In this document: positions 23,177 to 32,111 of the stretch, piece by piece
Numbering within the stretch: the stretch's first letter is position 1
Layout: each line of letters starts with the position of its first letter
Assembly: GCF_900115845.1 (NCBI RefSeq)
Contig: NZ_FOXX01000027.1
Location: 1-32,111 of the forward strand
DNA from: Priestia endophytica DSM 13796
GTDB lineage: Bacteria > Bacillota > Bacilli > Bacillales > Bacillaceae_H
DNA length: 32,111 nucleotides
Direction: 5' to 3'
Notes under the pieces: generated by a model
Database searches by the model: none
Seen by the model: only the letters and a program-made list of their open reading frames with translations
Told to the model about the DNA's origin: nothing
Made by a program: the position numbers and the translations under genes

Positions 23177-24620
23177 TTCGTTGATCCTCTAGCAAAGAAA
23201 ACAGCTTTCGTCTCACTAATTTATTTGATGCATTTCTTGTTAGTTCATCTACAAAATAAAAATTTGCTGGAATTTTGAAGGAAGCAAGCCTTTTTTGACA
23301 GAACGATCTTAGCTCACTTTCCTCTATAGAGTGTGCCATGACAAGAAAAGCAGCCGGAACTTTCCCCCATCTTTCATCATCTTGACCTGTTACACCAGCT
23401 TCTTTAACAGCAGGATGCGAAAGAAGCACAGATTCTATTTCTGCCGGATATACATTTTCGCCCCCTGAGATAATTAAGTCTGAACGTCGATCAAGTACGT
23501 ACAAATAACCATCTTCATCAACATATCCCATATCTCCCGTATGAAGCCATCCATCTATAATGGCTTTATTTGTTGCTTCTTCATTGTAGAGATATCCTTT
23601 TGTCACGTTAGGTCCTTTTACAACAATTTCTCCTGCTTCATGGTGATTCTCTGATTTTATTTTTAGCTGCGCTGGGAAAAGCACCTTTCCAGCCGACCCA
23701 AGTTTAGTAAGCGCATCCTCAGGTGAAAGAGTTACAATTTGTGAGGAAGTTTCCGTCATTCCATATGTTTGATAGACAGGAATGTTTGCTTCTTTGCACT
23801 TTTCTAGTATTGGCAAAGGAGCTGGACCTCCTCCTAAGAGAAGACATCGAAATGTATCTGGATACGGCTCGTGAAGATGCTCTAGCATTTTCTGCAGCAT
23901 TGCTGTTACACAGGATATAATTGTTACCCCCTCATGAAAAATACCATGTTGCACTCTTTCTGCCTCAAATTTCTCATGAAGAATTACAGTCATTCCATAT
24001 ATGACGCTGCGCATTAAAATAGAAAATCCACTAATATGAAAAAGTGGCACGGCCAAAAGCCAACGGTCATTATCATGAAGACCTAAGTTTAAAGAAGAGC
24101 CAGTAGCACTCCACCAATGGTTCCCATACGTCTGAACAACCCCTTTTGGATTTCCTGTTGTTCCTGATGTGTACATAATTGTTGCTACATCTGAAAGGGA
24201 AACTTCCTCTTGGAAAGATAGATTACTCTTTTCAAGCTTTTTCACTTCTGAAAATGAAGCTTTTTGAATTCCTGTAATTGACGTTTTAAATAGTTTATCA
24301 TCTGTAATAAGAATAGAAACTTTACTATTTTCTAGCTGAAACGATAGCTCTTTCTCCGTTAGCTTAGTATTTAAAAACACAACTTTAGCTCCTATACCAA
24401 GCAGTGCATGAAGAAAAATGACGAAATCTAAACTATTGTGAGCAAGAATACCAACATGGCTTCCTTTTTCTATCCCCAGGGCCCCTAACTTCTTCCCTAT
24501 TTCTTCTGCTTTTATAAAAAGTTCTTTAAATGTAATTTCTTCGTTCGTCGTTTTAACTGCAATCCGGTTCGGAGACAGAAAAGCTCTCTTTTTTAACCAG
24601 CTTGGCATTGTCTGTTCCAT
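23166..24620 (-). CDS. menE: o-Succinylbenzoate-CoA ligase
   Basis: Activates o-succinylbenzoate with ATP and CoA. The 484-aa ANL-family protein shows the AMP-binding loop MYTSGTTGNPKG (about 150-161), YGMTETSS, the GWLHTGDMGYVDEDGYLYVL motif and hinge RRSDLIISGGENVYPAEIES. ATG 24620 has AAGGAG at 7 bases. It is separated from menB by 70 bp with a hairpin and overlaps menC. Confidence 0.95.
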   Translation of the reverse strand: MEQTMPSWLKKRAFLSPNRIAVKTTNEEITFKELFIKAEEIGKKLGALGIEKGSHVGILAHNSLDFVIFLHALLGIGAKVVFLNTKLTEKELSFQLENSKVSILITDDKLFKTSITGIQKASFSEVKKLEKSNLSFQEEVSLSDVATIMYTSGTTGNPKGVVQTYGNHWWSATGSSLNLGLHDNDRWLLAVPLFHISGFSILMRSVIYGMTVILHEKFEAERVQHGIFHEGVTIISCVTAMLQKMLEHLHEPYPDTFRCLLLGGGPAPLPILEKCKEANIPVYQTYGMTETSSQIVTLSPEDALTKLGSAGKVLFPAQLKIKSENHHEAGEIVVKGPNVTKGYLYNEEATNKAIIDGWLHTGDMGYVDEDGYLYVLDRRSDLIISGGENVYPAEIESVLLSHPAVKEAGVTGQDDERWGKVPAAFLVMAHSIEESELRSFCQKRLASFKIPANFYFVDELTRNASNKLVRRKLFSLLEDQRNED

Positions 24621-24641
24621 ATTATTACTCCTTCTTTATCG

Positions 24642-24676
24642 AAAAAGCAGCTTAACGAAATTCATTAAGCTGCTTT
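24642..24676 (-). terminator. Hairpin between menB and menE
   Basis: Perfect 12-base stem AAAGCAGCTTAA/TTAAGCTGCTTT with a 9-base loop, followed by a U-run on the minus strand. It has the form of an intrinsic terminator inside the men cluster, so menE and menC may be expressed at a lower level than menF to menB. Confidence 0.75.
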
Positions 24677-24690
24677 CTCTTTGTTATTTT

Positions 24691-25512
24691 TTAAGGGAAT
24701 CTTGGGAACTGCTTGAAGTCTGGAGTACGTTTCTCTTTGAAAGCATCTCTTCCTTCTTTTGCTTCATCTGTTGTGTAGTAAAGAAGCGTTGCATCTCCAC
24801 CAAATTGTTGCATACCTGCTAGTCCATCTGAATCTGCATTGAACGCAGCTTTTAGGAAACGAAGAGCAGTTGGACTTTTCTCAAGCATTTCGTTGCACCA
24901 TTGAACAGTTTCTTCTTCTAACTTCTCAAGAGGAACAACTGTATTTACAAGCCCCATATCCAATGCTTCTTGGGCACTATATTGGCGACATAAGAACCAA
25001 ATTTCACGCGCTTTTTTATGCCCAACAACACGAGCAAGGTAACCAGCGCCATAACCAGCATCAAAGCTCCCTACTTTTGGACCTGTTTGACCAAACACAG
25101 CATTATCAGCTGCAATTGTTAAGTCACACACTAAGTGTAAAACATGTCCTCCTCCAATTGCGTATCCTGAAACCATTGCAACAACTGGTTTTGGAATAAC
25201 ACGAATTAAACGTTGTAAATCAAGTACGTTTAAACGAGGAATTTGATCGTCCCCAACATAGCCACCATGACCACGTACTTTTTGATCTCCACCAGAGCAG
25301 AATGCTTTTTCACCAGCACCTGCTAATACAATAACACCAACATTAGCATCATCACGAGCGTATGCAAAAGCATCGATTAGCTCTGAAACCGTACGTGGAC
25401 GGAATGCATTATGCACCTCTGGTCTGTTGATTGTGATTTTAGCAATTCCATTGTACGTTTCATATAAAATATCTTCGTACTTACGTTCTGCAGTCCATTC
25501 TACTGTAGACAT
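24691..25512 (-). CDS. menB: 1,4-Dihydroxy-2-naphthoyl-CoA synthase
   Basis: Closes the naphthoquinol ring from o-succinylbenzoyl-CoA. The 273-aa crotonase-fold protein has the oxyanion motifs [12 protein letters not shown] and [20 protein letters not shown], the specific [12 protein letters not shown] block and the C-terminal [11 protein letters not shown]. The start ATG 25512 follows GGAGGAC. Confidence 0.97.
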   Translation of the reverse strand: MSTVEWTAERKYEDILYETYNGIAKITINRPEVHNAFRPRTVSELIDAFAYARDDANVGVIVLAGAGEKAFCSGGDQKVRGHGGYVGDDQIPRLNVLDLQRLIRVIPKPVVAMVSGYAIGGGHVLHLVCDLTIAADNAVFGQTGPKVGSFDAGYGAGYLARVVGHKKAREIWFLCRQYSAQEALDMGLVNTVVPLEKLEEETVQWCNEMLEKSPTALRFLKAAFNADSDGLAGMQQFGGDATLLYYTTDEAKEGRDAFKEKRTPDFKQFPRFP

Positions 25513-25526
25513 TTTTTAGTCCTCCT

Positions 25527-26339
25527 TTATTCATGTACACTTTGTAAAAACCCATCTACTATTTTACTAAAAATTCGAGGTTTTTCCACATGTATAGCAT
25601 GCCCAACTTCTTCAACTCTTTCTAAAAAAGAGTTTGTAAGCTGCTCATCTATCTCTGAACCAATCTGACAAAACTTTGTATCAAGTTTTCCTGTGATAAG
25701 AAGTGTTGGCAGATTGAGAGTAGACAAAAGCGGCCACCATGAAGGCTGCATGCCTGTCCCCATCCCAATTAAGCTATTTGCTAAACCGCGGGGAACATTT
25801 TTTAATCGCTCTTTTCTTACTTCTTCAATAATATCATTTGGCAAAGACTTTTGAGAATGAAAGAGCGGGATGTTTTCCCACTTTTCGACAAAAGCCTCTA
25901 TTCCTTTTTCGTGAATGAAAGAAGCAAGTTGCTCATCATTCATTTGGCGGGCTTTCTTTTCTTCAATTGTCTTAAGACCAGGTGAAGAACTTTCTAATAT
26001 AAGTGCTGTCACTTTATGAGGATATAAGATTGCAAACGATAACGCAACTCTTCCACCCATCGAATAACCGAGAATCGCTGCTTTTTCAATCTTTAATTCA
26101 TAGAGCAATTGAACCAAGTCTGCTACAGTTTCCTCCATCGTATAACGACTAGGGTCAGCAGGCTTGTCTGTTTCTCCATGTCCAATAAGATCTACTGTAA
26201 TCACTTTATAACGAGTAAAATCTTCCTTCACATGCTTCCATGTTGCCTGAGACCCTGTAAAACCATGAAGAAGCAGAAGAGGTGGGCCTTCTCCGTTGAT
26301 TTCAATATTATAATTCACTCCCCGAATGATTTTGTTCAT
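25527..26339 (-). CDS. menH: SHCHC synthase (alpha/beta hydrolase)
   Basis: Eliminates pyruvate from SEPHCHC to give SHCHC. The 270-aa alpha/beta-hydrolase has LLHGFTGSQATWK, the nucleophile Ser in GYSMGGRVAL, Asp in LITGKLDTKF and His in EEVGHAIHVEKP. The start overlaps the menD stop (ATGA), showing coupling. B. subtilis YtxM is the equivalent. Confidence 0.92.
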   Translation of the reverse strand: MNKIIRGVNYNIEINGEGPPLLLLHGFTGSQATWKHVKEDFTRYKVITVDLIGHGETDKPADPSRYTMEETVADLVQLLYELKIEKAAILGYSMGGRVALSFAILYPHKVTALILESSSPGLKTIEEKKARQMNDEQLASFIHEKGIEAFVEKWENIPLFHSQKSLPNDIIEEVRKERLKNVPRGLANSLIGMGTGMQPSWWPLLSTLNLPTLLITGKLDTKFCQIGSEIDEQLTNSFLERVEEVGHAIHVEKPRIFSKIVDGFLQSVHE

Positions 26340-28075
26340 TTTTCCTTTTCCTCATTTAAAACATCCTCAATATCTTTCCACATGCTTCGATGTGTTTCAA
26401 CATTCTTCGTACGCACTGTTTCAATCTCAATGACTGTAACACCTTTCGTTCTGAAAGATTCCTCAAGGTAATGACGAAAATCCGCCCAATTGCTCGCTTT
26501 ATGAAATGACCCGTGATAAGCTTTTACAGCATTTGAGAAATCAATTCCGAGCGGCGTACCAAAGAGAAGTTCGAAATGCTTTTCTTCCTTTGCTTGAGGA
26601 AGAAAAGAGAAAATACCTCCACCATCGTTATTAACAAGCACAACGGTTAGGTTCAATCCGTTCAAATGTGCAGCTAATAACCCATTTAAATCATGATAAA
26701 AAGATACATCGCCAATCAACAATACAGAATGATGATAAGTAGTACTTGCGCCAAGCGCTGCTGAAACAACCCCATCAATTCCGTTAGCTCCCCTATTTGC
26801 TAATACATCTAGACTTTTAGATGACTTTCTTAAAAATGTATCAACATCTCGAATAGGCATAGAGTTTCCAACAAAAAGAAGACTTTGCTCTGGAAGAGCT
26901 TTTTGAAGTTCTACAACAACTTTTCCTTCATCAAGTTCCTCTGTATTGTCCATTGCCTGCTGAAGAAGGTCACTTGTGATATTTTGCACATTCATCCATT
27001 TTGAAAGCCAATTTTTTGAGAAAGTGATGTTTTCACATTGTTCCCTTAAGCTTCTACATAAAAACTCTTCATGCGATACAATAACATCTGTTATCGTCCC
27101 TGTCGGATCACGCCAATCTAACGTGTGATCTACCATTATGAAATTTTCTGGGGCGTAGTTTGTAATAAATTTGAGCGTTGTTTTTGAAACAGGCATTCCA
27201 CCGAAACGAACAATAAGATCTGGTGCTAGTTCTTCAGCTACCCTTTCATTTTTTAAGAAAGTATCATAACTATCCATTACAACACCTTGTACTAGCTTAT
27301 TTGTTCGAATATTTGATAAGGGATCAGCAAGAATAGGAATATTAAGCATATCTGCTAAAGCAACAATCTCCCTGCTTCCTTCTTTAGAAATTTGTTGGCC
27401 GCAAATGAAAAGAGGTTTTTCTGCTCTTTCCAATAATTGTTCTACGTAAGCAACATCAGCTTGTGAACCAATTCTCTCGCTTACTTTTTTTCGTTCTTCT
27501 CTTCTTTCTTCAAAGAAATTGTGCACTTCTGCTAAGTTAGGGAGAAGTGGCTCTCGAAGCGGGAAGTTCACATGTGTAACACCTTGGCCACCACGTTCAG
27601 CAACATGAACAGCTCTTTTAGCCACTTGTTTAATATACCGAAGAGCTTCTACTGAGCTTTCAGGTATGGCAACATCCACAAACCATTTTGCATACTTACC
27701 GTACAAGTTCACTTGATCAATCGCTTGTGGAGCCCCTACTTCTCTTAGCTCGTGCGGTCGATCTGCTGTTACAACAACAAGCGGGACACGAGAATAATGG
27801 GCTTCTACAATAGCAGGAAAATAGTTAGCTGCTGCTGTACCTGACGTACAAAGCAAAACGACAGGATGCTGTTTTGCTTTCGCTATTCCTAAAGCGAAAA
27901 AAGCCGCAGATCGTTCATCAATATTAGTATACACATTTAGTTCGTCACACTCTGCCATTGTAAGTGCAAGCGGAGTTGAACGAGATCCAGGACTGATAAC
28001 AACGTCCGCAATGCCACTGCTTACTAGTCCATCTACAAATGTTGCTACATATGAAGTAAGAGCATCACTTGTCAT
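26336..28075 (-). CDS. menD: SEPHCHC synthase (2-succinyl-5-enolpyruvyl-6-hydroxy-3-cyclohexene-1-carboxylate synthase)
   Basis: Thiamine-diphosphate enzyme joining isochorismate and 2-oxoglutarate. The 579-aa protein has the ISPGSRSTPLALTM signature, the catalytic-domain Glu (NIDERSAAFFALG), the ANRGANGIDGVVS segment and the ThDP-binding GDVSFYHDLNGLLAAHLN region with the following NNDGGGIFS. Its start overlaps the end of menF by 11 bp with GGAGG inside menF. Confidence 0.96.
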   Translation of the reverse strand: MTSDALTSYVATFVDGLVSSGIADVVISPGSRSTPLALTMAECDELNVYTNIDERSAAFFALGIAKAKQHPVVLLCTSGTAAANYFPAIVEAHYSRVPLVVVTADRPHELREVGAPQAIDQVNLYGKYAKWFVDVAIPESSVEALRYIKQVAKRAVHVAERGGQGVTHVNFPLREPLLPNLAEVHNFFEERREERKKVSERIGSQADVAYVEQLLERAEKPLFICGQQISKEGSREIVALADMLNIPILADPLSNIRTNKLVQGVVMDSYDTFLKNERVAEELAPDLIVRFGGMPVSKTTLKFITNYAPENFIMVDHTLDWRDPTGTITDVIVSHEEFLCRSLREQCENITFSKNWLSKWMNVQNITSDLLQQAMDNTEELDEGKVVVELQKALPEQSLLFVGNSMPIRDVDTFLRKSSKSLDVLANRGANGIDGVVSAALGASTTYHHSVLLIGDVSFYHDLNGLLAAHLNGLNLTVVLVNNDGGGIFSFLPQAKEEKHFELLFGTPLGIDFSNAVKAYHGSFHKASNWADFRHYLEESFRTKGVTVIEIETVRTKNVETHRSMWKDIEDVLNEEKEK

Positions 28076-29468
28076 TGTTCATTCCTCCTAACGCTGAAAG
28101 CATTGGCTTAAATTTTGTTTTTGTTTCTTCATATTCACTTTGAGGGTCTGAATCTCCTACAATTCCACAACCTGCAAAAAGTGATGCTTCATGACCACGC
28201 AGCAATGCTGATCGTATTCCAACAATAAATTCACCGTTACCATCCCCGTCAAGCCATCCAATTGGGGCTGCATACCATCCTCTTTCAAACACCTCTAGCT
28301 TTTCTAACACCTCAACAGACTCTTCTTTAGGATATCCACCAAGAGCAGGAGTTGGGTGCAGTTTCTCCACAAGTTCAAAAAGAGTTGTTCCTTCTTTTGC
28401 TTTTCCTTTAATAGGAGTATATAAGTGTTGAATATGCTTTACTTTATAAAGAGTTGGATGCTCAGGGGCATATACATTTAGGCACGTCTCTTTCATGGCC
28501 TTTTCAATCATATTTACAACAAGTTTATGTTCAAACAAGTTCTTTTCATCGTTCAATAGCTCTTCCCCTAATTTTTCATCTTCCTCTGCAGAATGTCCCC
28601 TTGGGATAGAGCCTGCTAAACACGTTGAAAAGACCTCACCATCAACGCTTTTTACAAGTCGCTCTGGAGAAGCACCGATAAAACATTGGCTATCTTGTTC
28701 AACAGCGAAAATATAGCTTAAATTCTGTTCTTCTAGCAACCTTGATAAGGCATATTCACTCCATATTTTCTCATGAAACGTTACTTGTAATTCACGTGCT
28801 AATACAACTTTTTCAATTTCACCACTTCTAATCTGTTCTGTTGCATGCTTCACAGCTCTTTTCCATTCTTCCGGAGCGACTTCATGTTGAACAGCATTTC
28901 TTTCATAAACTTGAGATGGAAGAATGTCAGAAGCAAGAAAAGTTTCTTCGATATGCTCCATTTCTTTTATAATATCCTCTACTGATTCGCCTTGCTTAAT
29001 ATATCGATTAAAGGTGATAAAAGCTTCGTTATTATAGGAAGTGAAAAGAACTTTAGGAACATAAAAACGACTAACAGGAAAACTCGTCCATAAATTATCT
29101 TCCTTTTGATAAGGATGAAAAGAGAATCCTCCAAAAAGCAAGTTACCTGTTCCAAACGGTGTTTTGTTCTCCTTTACACCTTCGATAAAACGCTTCCATT
29201 CTTCTTCAACATACTTAAAACGATCTCTACCCTTATTCTTTTCAATAATATGGGCATAATCAAATCCAACTAGATAAAAAGGCTCATACGCATCTTTCCA
29301 AAAGAAACGCTTCCCTTCATATAAATGGCGCCCATTATAGTAAACAGAGAGAGGATCAAACTGAGCAATTTGCTTTACAATACTAACAAACTGAGGCTTC
29401 TCTAATTTATTAGCACGTAAACTAGCGTCTTCAATTTTCCGTTTCGCTTCTTCAATACTTGTAACCAC
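28065..29468 (-). CDS. menF: Isochorismate synthase
   Basis: Converts chorismate to isochorismate, the first step of menaquinone synthesis. The length of 467 aa (GTG start at 29468-29466, GGAGGG upstream) agrees with B. subtilis MenF; the upstream in-frame extension to 29576 lacks a ribosome-binding site. Chorismate-enzyme motifs are present: KVVLARELQVTF, FIGASPERLV, LAGSIPRG, HPTPALGGYP and the Glu-rich EFIVGIRSALL plus YEETKTKFKPML at the C-terminus. It begins the six-gene minus-strand men cluster and diverges from menA. Confidence 0.94.
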   Translation of the reverse strand: MVTSIEEAKRKIEDASLRANKLEKPQFVSIVKQIAQFDPLSVYYNGRHLYEGKRFFWKDAYEPFYLVGFDYAHIIEKNKGRDRFKYVEEEWKRFIEGVKENKTPFGTGNLLFGGFSFHPYQKEDNLWTSFPVSRFYVPKVLFTSYNNEAFITFNRYIKQGESVEDIIKEMEHIEETFLASDILPSQVYERNAVQHEVAPEEWKRAVKHATEQIRSGEIEKVVLARELQVTFHEKIWSEYALSRLLEEQNLSYIFAVEQDSQCFIGASPERLVKSVDGEVFSTCLAGSIPRGHSAEEDEKLGEELLNDEKNLFEHKLVVNMIEKAMKETCLNVYAPEHPTLYKVKHIQHLYTPIKGKAKEGTTLFELVEKLHPTPALGGYPKEESVEVLEKLEVFERGWYAAPIGWLDGDGNGEFIVGIRSALLRGHEASLFAGCGIVGDSDPQSEYEETKTKFKPMLSALGGMNNDK

Positions 29469-29542
29469 ACTAGCTCCCTCCAGTGAAATCCGACATAATC
29501 TTATTTTTGTTTCCCAATTTATTTTCAGGAAACTTATATGGT

Positions 29543-29596
29543 AAAATCTTCTCTTAAAGATAGAAAGTTGTAACAAAGAAAAAATCTTCTCTTAAA
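29543..29596. repeat. Tandem 16-bp direct repeat upstream of menF
   Basis: AAAATCTTCTCTTAAA occurs at 29543-29558 and again, identical, at 29581-29596, 38 bp apart, in the 390-base divergent menF/menA control region. Repeats at this spacing could be regulator sites. The rest of the region is AT-rich with a menA promoter near 29750; I find no clear SigA box for menF. Confidence 0.7.
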
Positions 29597-29749
29597 ATAA
29601 ATGCTTGTCTAATGTTGTAGAAATACGCAACTAAATAATTATAAATCTTTCTCTTTAAAAATGCTAGTGAAGGGCTTCATAATCTAAATGTAATCTCTAT
29701 ATACCTTTTTAAACTTTATTTGCACAAAAATTTAGTAAGTGAAAAAAAG

Positions 29750-29778
29750 TTGAACTTTCTTGTGGTTTTCTCTACACT
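29750..29778 (+). promoter_or_regulatory. SigA-type promoter of menA
   Basis: TTGAAC (29750-29755) and TACACT (29773-29778) with 17-bp spacing, about 80 bases before the menA start. Confidence 0.65.
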
Positions 29779-29858
29779 AATGTTAGGTGTTTTTGGCTAA
29801 AAACGTCTATCTAAAATGTTTTTATAAATATCTTTCTAGAGAAAGGATGAGAACAAGC

Positions 29859-30785
29859 ATGCAATCATCACAACCGCGTGCTGCTCAATCGCCAAAAAAG
29901 GGATGGAAAGTATGGTGGAAATTAACACGTCCACATACCTTAACAGCAGCTTTTGTTCCTGTCTTAATTGGAACAGCTCTGTCTATGCAATCTACTTCAG
30001 TTAATATTCCCATCTTTCTAGCAATGTTAATTGCGTGTCTTTTTATTCAAATTGCTACGAACCTTTTCAACGAATATTACGACTTCAAGCGTGGACTTGA
30101 CAATGAAAACTCGGTAGGAATTGGTGGCGGAATTGTTCGTGAAGGAATTTCTCCTCGGACAATTATGAACAGTGCTCTTATTTTGTACTTATTATCAATG
30201 ATTATTGGGGTATATATTTGCATGAGTAGCAGCTGGTGGCTTGCGCTTATCGGCCTTTTTTGTATGGCTGTTGGATATCTTTATACTGGAGGTCCATACC
30301 CTATTGCTTACACGCCGTTTGGAGAACTTGTATCAGGACTTATGATGGGAAGTTCCATCATATTGATTTCTTTCTTCATTCAAACAGGAAAGATTACAGC
30401 AGAAAGTGTTGTCGTATCTATTCCTATTGCAATTCTTGTAGGTGCTATTCTACTTGCAAACAATATCCGTGATTTTGACGGAGACAAAGAGTTTGGCCGT
30501 AAGACGTTAGCTATTCTCGTCGGAAAGAAACAGTCTATTGTTGTGTTAGCATCTATGTTCACCGTATCTTATGTATGGATTATTGGACTTATTATTGCAG
30601 GAGTAGCAAGCCCTTGGCTATTATTAGTATTCCTTAGCCTTCCAAAACCAATCCAAGCTGTAAAAGGATTTATTGGAAAAACAATGCCCATTCAAATGGT
30701 ACCGGCTATGAAAGCTACAGCACAAACAAATACGTTCTTTGGATTTTTATTATCCATTGGTCTTTTTATCGGCTACTTCTTCTAA
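29859..30785 (+). CDS. menA: 1,4-Dihydroxy-2-naphthoate polyprenyltransferase
   Basis: Attaches the isoprenoid tail to dihydroxynaphthoate, making demethylmenaquinone in the membrane. The 308-aa UbiA-family protein has about eight or nine membrane helices and the two Asp-rich motifs NLFNEYYDFKRGLD and NNIRDFDGDKEFGRKT. I chose ATG 29859, 10 bases after AAAGGATGAG; the longer in-frame start at 29787 lies upstream of the ribosome-binding site. It is transcribed away from the men cluster. Confidence 0.95.
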   Translation: MQSSQPRAAQSPKKGWKVWWKLTRPHTLTAAFVPVLIGTALSMQSTSVNIPIFLAMLIACLFIQIATNLFNEYYDFKRGLDNENSVGIGGGIVREGISPRTIMNSALILYLLSMIIGVYICMSSSWWLALIGLFCMAVGYLYTGGPYPIAYTPFGELVSGLMMGSSIILISFFIQTGKITAESVVVSIPIAILVGAILLANNIRDFDGDKEFGRKTLAILVGKKQSIVVLASMFTVSYVWIIGLIIAGVASPWLLLVFLSLPKPIQAVKGFIGKTMPIQMVPAMKATAQTNTFFGFLLSIGLFIGYFF

Positions 30786-30812
30786 AAACACAGTCTTTTG
30801 ACTGTGTTCTTT
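30786..30812 (+). terminator. Terminator of menA
   Basis: AACACAGTC/GACTGTGTT hairpin directly after the menA stop, followed by TCTTTTCTT. The bases from 30813 to 30965 carry no other recognisable element. Confidence 0.75.
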
Positions 30813-30983
30813 TCTTATATTACGATGCTGTTATTTATCATTATTTAAGATCTTCTTCTGATTATATGCTTTATAATCATATACATTAGAAAAGAACATT
30901 GTGTTTATCCTATTACATGTTGAAACTTTTTAACTTCGTACAACGTATTACAAGGAGAAAACTATTTGAAAAGAGGAGAAGAA

Positions 30984-31784
30984 ATGAATTCACATGAAAT
31001 AGATTATAAACTTTATGGAGATGATATGCAGTTCGTAGAGATTGAACTCGATCCACATGAAAGTGTTATAGCAGAAGCTGGAAGTATGATGATGATGGAA
31101 GAAAACATTGAAATGGAAACCATTTTTGGAGATGGATCAGCAAGTTCTGGTGGAAGTGGCCTATTTGGAAAGCTTATGGGAGCTGGCAAACGTGTATTAA
31201 CAGGGGAAAGCCTTTTTATGACAGCATTTACGAATAGCGCTCATAACAAACGTCGCGTCTCTTTTGCTGCCCCTTATCCAGGAAAGATTATCCCAATGGA
31301 TTTAAGTGAACTAAATGGCAAAATCATATGTCAAAAAGATTCTTTTCTTTGTGCAGCAAAAGGTGTGGAGGTTGGAATTGATTTTCAACGAAAACTTGGA
31401 ACAGGTTTCTTTGGTGGAGAAGGATTTATTATGCAAAAAGTAGAAGGTGATGGTCTTGCTTTCCTTCATGCTGGTGGCACGATCCACGAGAAAACACTTG
31501 AACGTGGTGAACGTCTACGTGTTGATACAGGATGTTTAGTTGCCATGACAAAAGATGTAGACTATAACATTGAATACGTAGGAAAAGTAAAAACAGCTTT
31601 GTTTGGTGGAGAAGGATTATTCTTTGCAACATTAACAGGTCCAGGAAAGGTGTGGATTCAATCTCTCCCATTTAGCCGCCTTGCTGATCGAATGTTTGCA
31701 AACTCCCCTGTTGGAACACAGTCCCGTGGAGAAGGAAGTGTTCTCGGTTCTCTTGGGGATTTCCTTGGCGGTGATCGTCGCTAA
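30984..31784 (+). CDS. TIGR00266/AIM24-family protein
   Basis: A 266-aa soluble beta-rich protein of the TIGR00266/AIM24 family. Recognisable parts: [37 protein letters not shown], a repeated [15 protein letters not shown] glycine segment, and [20 protein letters not shown]. Function unknown; family members are related to the mitochondrial AIM24. A glycine-rich flexible tail ([13 protein letters not shown]) ends the protein. The ATG at 30984 has AGAGGAG at 5 bases; the in-frame TTG at 30966 with AAGGAG is an equally possible start adding six residues. Confidence 0.85.
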   Translation: MNSHEIDYKLYGDDMQFVEIELDPHESVIAEAGSMMMMEENIEMETIFGDGSASSGGSGLFGKLMGAGKRVLTGESLFMTAFTNSAHNKRRVSFAAPYPGKIIPMDLSELNGKIICQKDSFLCAAKGVEVGIDFQRKLGTGFFGGEGFIMQKVEGDGLAFLHAGGTIHEKTLERGERLRVDTGCLVAMTKDVDYNIEYVGKVKTALFGGEGLFFATLTGPGKVWIQSLPFSRLADRMFANSPVGTQSRGEGSVLGSLGDFLGGDRR

Positions 31785-31813
31785 AGTTTCTGCTCCAGAA
31801 ACTGATAACACAC

Positions 31814-31843
31814 AAAAAGCATGCAGATTCTGCATGCTTTTTT
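31814..31843. terminator. Bidirectional terminator between the TIGR00266 gene and the tRNA cluster
   Basis: AAAAAGCATGCAGA/TCTGCATGCTTTTTT hairpin with T-runs on both strands, serving the plus-strand gene and the minus-strand tRNA genes. Confidence 0.85.
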
Positions 31844-31846
31844 AGA

Positions 31847-31918
31847 TGACCCGTACGGGATTCGAACCCGTGTTACCGCCGTGAAAGGGCGGTGTCTTAA
31901 CCGCTTGACCAACGGGCC
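31847..31918 (-). tRNA. tRNA-Glu (UUC)
   Basis: A 72-base cloverleaf on minus: acceptor stem GGCCCGT/ACGGGTC, anticodon loop CTTTCAC (TTC), and GGTTCGAATCC T-arm. CCA is not encoded: the discriminator A is followed by TCT. Last gene of a three-tRNA cluster. Confidence 0.95.
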
Positions 31919-31938
31919 AATTTTATATAAATCTTCGA

Positions 31939-32029
31939 TGGCGGAGAAGGAGGGATTTGAACCCTCGCGCCGCTTGCGCGACCTACACCCTTAGCAGGGG
32001 CGCCTCTTCAGCCACTTGAGTACTTCCCC
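31939..32029 (-). tRNA. tRNA-Ser (GCU)
   Basis: A 91-base class II tRNA with a long variable arm on minus; acceptor GGGGAAG/CTTCTCC, anticodon loop CTGCTAA (GCT), T-arm GGTTCAAATCC and encoded CCA. Confidence 0.95.
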
Positions 32030-32032
32030 GTT

Positions 32033-32107
32033 TGGCTCCACAGGTAGGACTCGAACCTACGACCGATCGGTTAACAGCCGATAGCTCTACCACTGAGCTA
32101 CTGTGGA
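32033..32107 (-). tRNA. tRNA-Asn (GUU)
   Basis: A 75-base tRNA on minus: acceptor TCCACAG/CTGTGGA, anticodon loop CTGTTAA (GTT), T-arm GGTTCGAGTCC, encoded CCA. It is at the window edge, so further tRNA or rRNA genes may lie upstream. Confidence 0.95.
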
Positions 32108-32111
32108 ATAT

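Noticed and set aside
26109-26471. A 120-codon plus-strand frame opposite menD/menH
   Set aside because: It overlaps conserved menD and menH sequence on the other strand, is rich in Ser/Phe/Cys without domain features, and lacks a start site context.
29469-29576. N-terminal extension of MenF
   Set aside because: The extra 36 codons have no ribosome-binding site and no likeness to MenF; the GTG at 29468 has a good one and gives the family length.
1-32111. CRISPR array, rRNA genes or replication origin
   Set aside because: No regularly spaced repeats, no rRNA sequence and no DnaA-box cluster were found in the window.

Overview
The window is chromosomal DNA from a low-GC Gram-positive bacterium of the Bacillaceae, closest in gene order and protein type to Bacillus/Priestia. 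The evidence is a SAM-I riboswitch ahead of metK, strong AGGAGG ribosome-binding sites, several TTG/GTG starts, and a gene order I recall from the B. subtilis metK-to-menA region (pckA, ytmB, ytmA, ytlACD, ytkD, dps, luxS, yidD, ytiB, rpmE2, ythAB, mnt, men). Species assignment is inference.

Layout. Bases 1-354 are the 5' end of an IS3-type insertion sequence that ends 12 bp past the metK stop codon. metK (minus) has a SAM riboswitch and a clear promoter. Between metK and pckA lies a three-gene accessory cassette (2152-3061, plus): a SigO/UviA-like sigma factor carrying region 4, a 52-aa YvrJ-type membrane protein, and a 69-aa RsoA-like protein that looks like a separate sigma region 2. A near-consensus LexA (SOS) box precedes it. 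pckA, ytmB, ytmA and a nitrate/sulfonate/thiamine-type ABC importer (ytlA-ytlC-ytlD) follow, then ytkD, a conserved unknown gene, a lone holin-like gene, a quinone-oxidoreductase-like MDR protein, an unnoticed 51-aa gene, dps, luxS, yidD, a beta-carbonic anhydrase and the zinc-independent ribosomal protein L31 (rpmE2) with a Zur-like operator.

The second half is respiratory and metal related. It holds a cytochrome bd oxidase pair (ythA/ythB), a two-gene operon (DUF2325 plus an unknown 102-aa protein) behind a promoter with two Fur-like boxes, an acyl-CoA thioesterase, the mntABCD manganese importer with two MntR-like boxes, and almost the whole menaquinone pathway (menF-D-H-B-E-C on minus, menA divergent on plus). 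Menaquinone is the electron donor for the bd oxidase, so these blocks are functionally linked. The window ends with a TIGR00266/AIM24-type gene and a minus-strand tRNA cluster (Asn, Ser, Glu).

Most of the window is ordinary conserved backbone. The parts most worth a second look are the LexA-boxed split-sigma cassette between metK and pckA, the Fur-type double operator of the DUF2325 operon, and the IS junction at metK.
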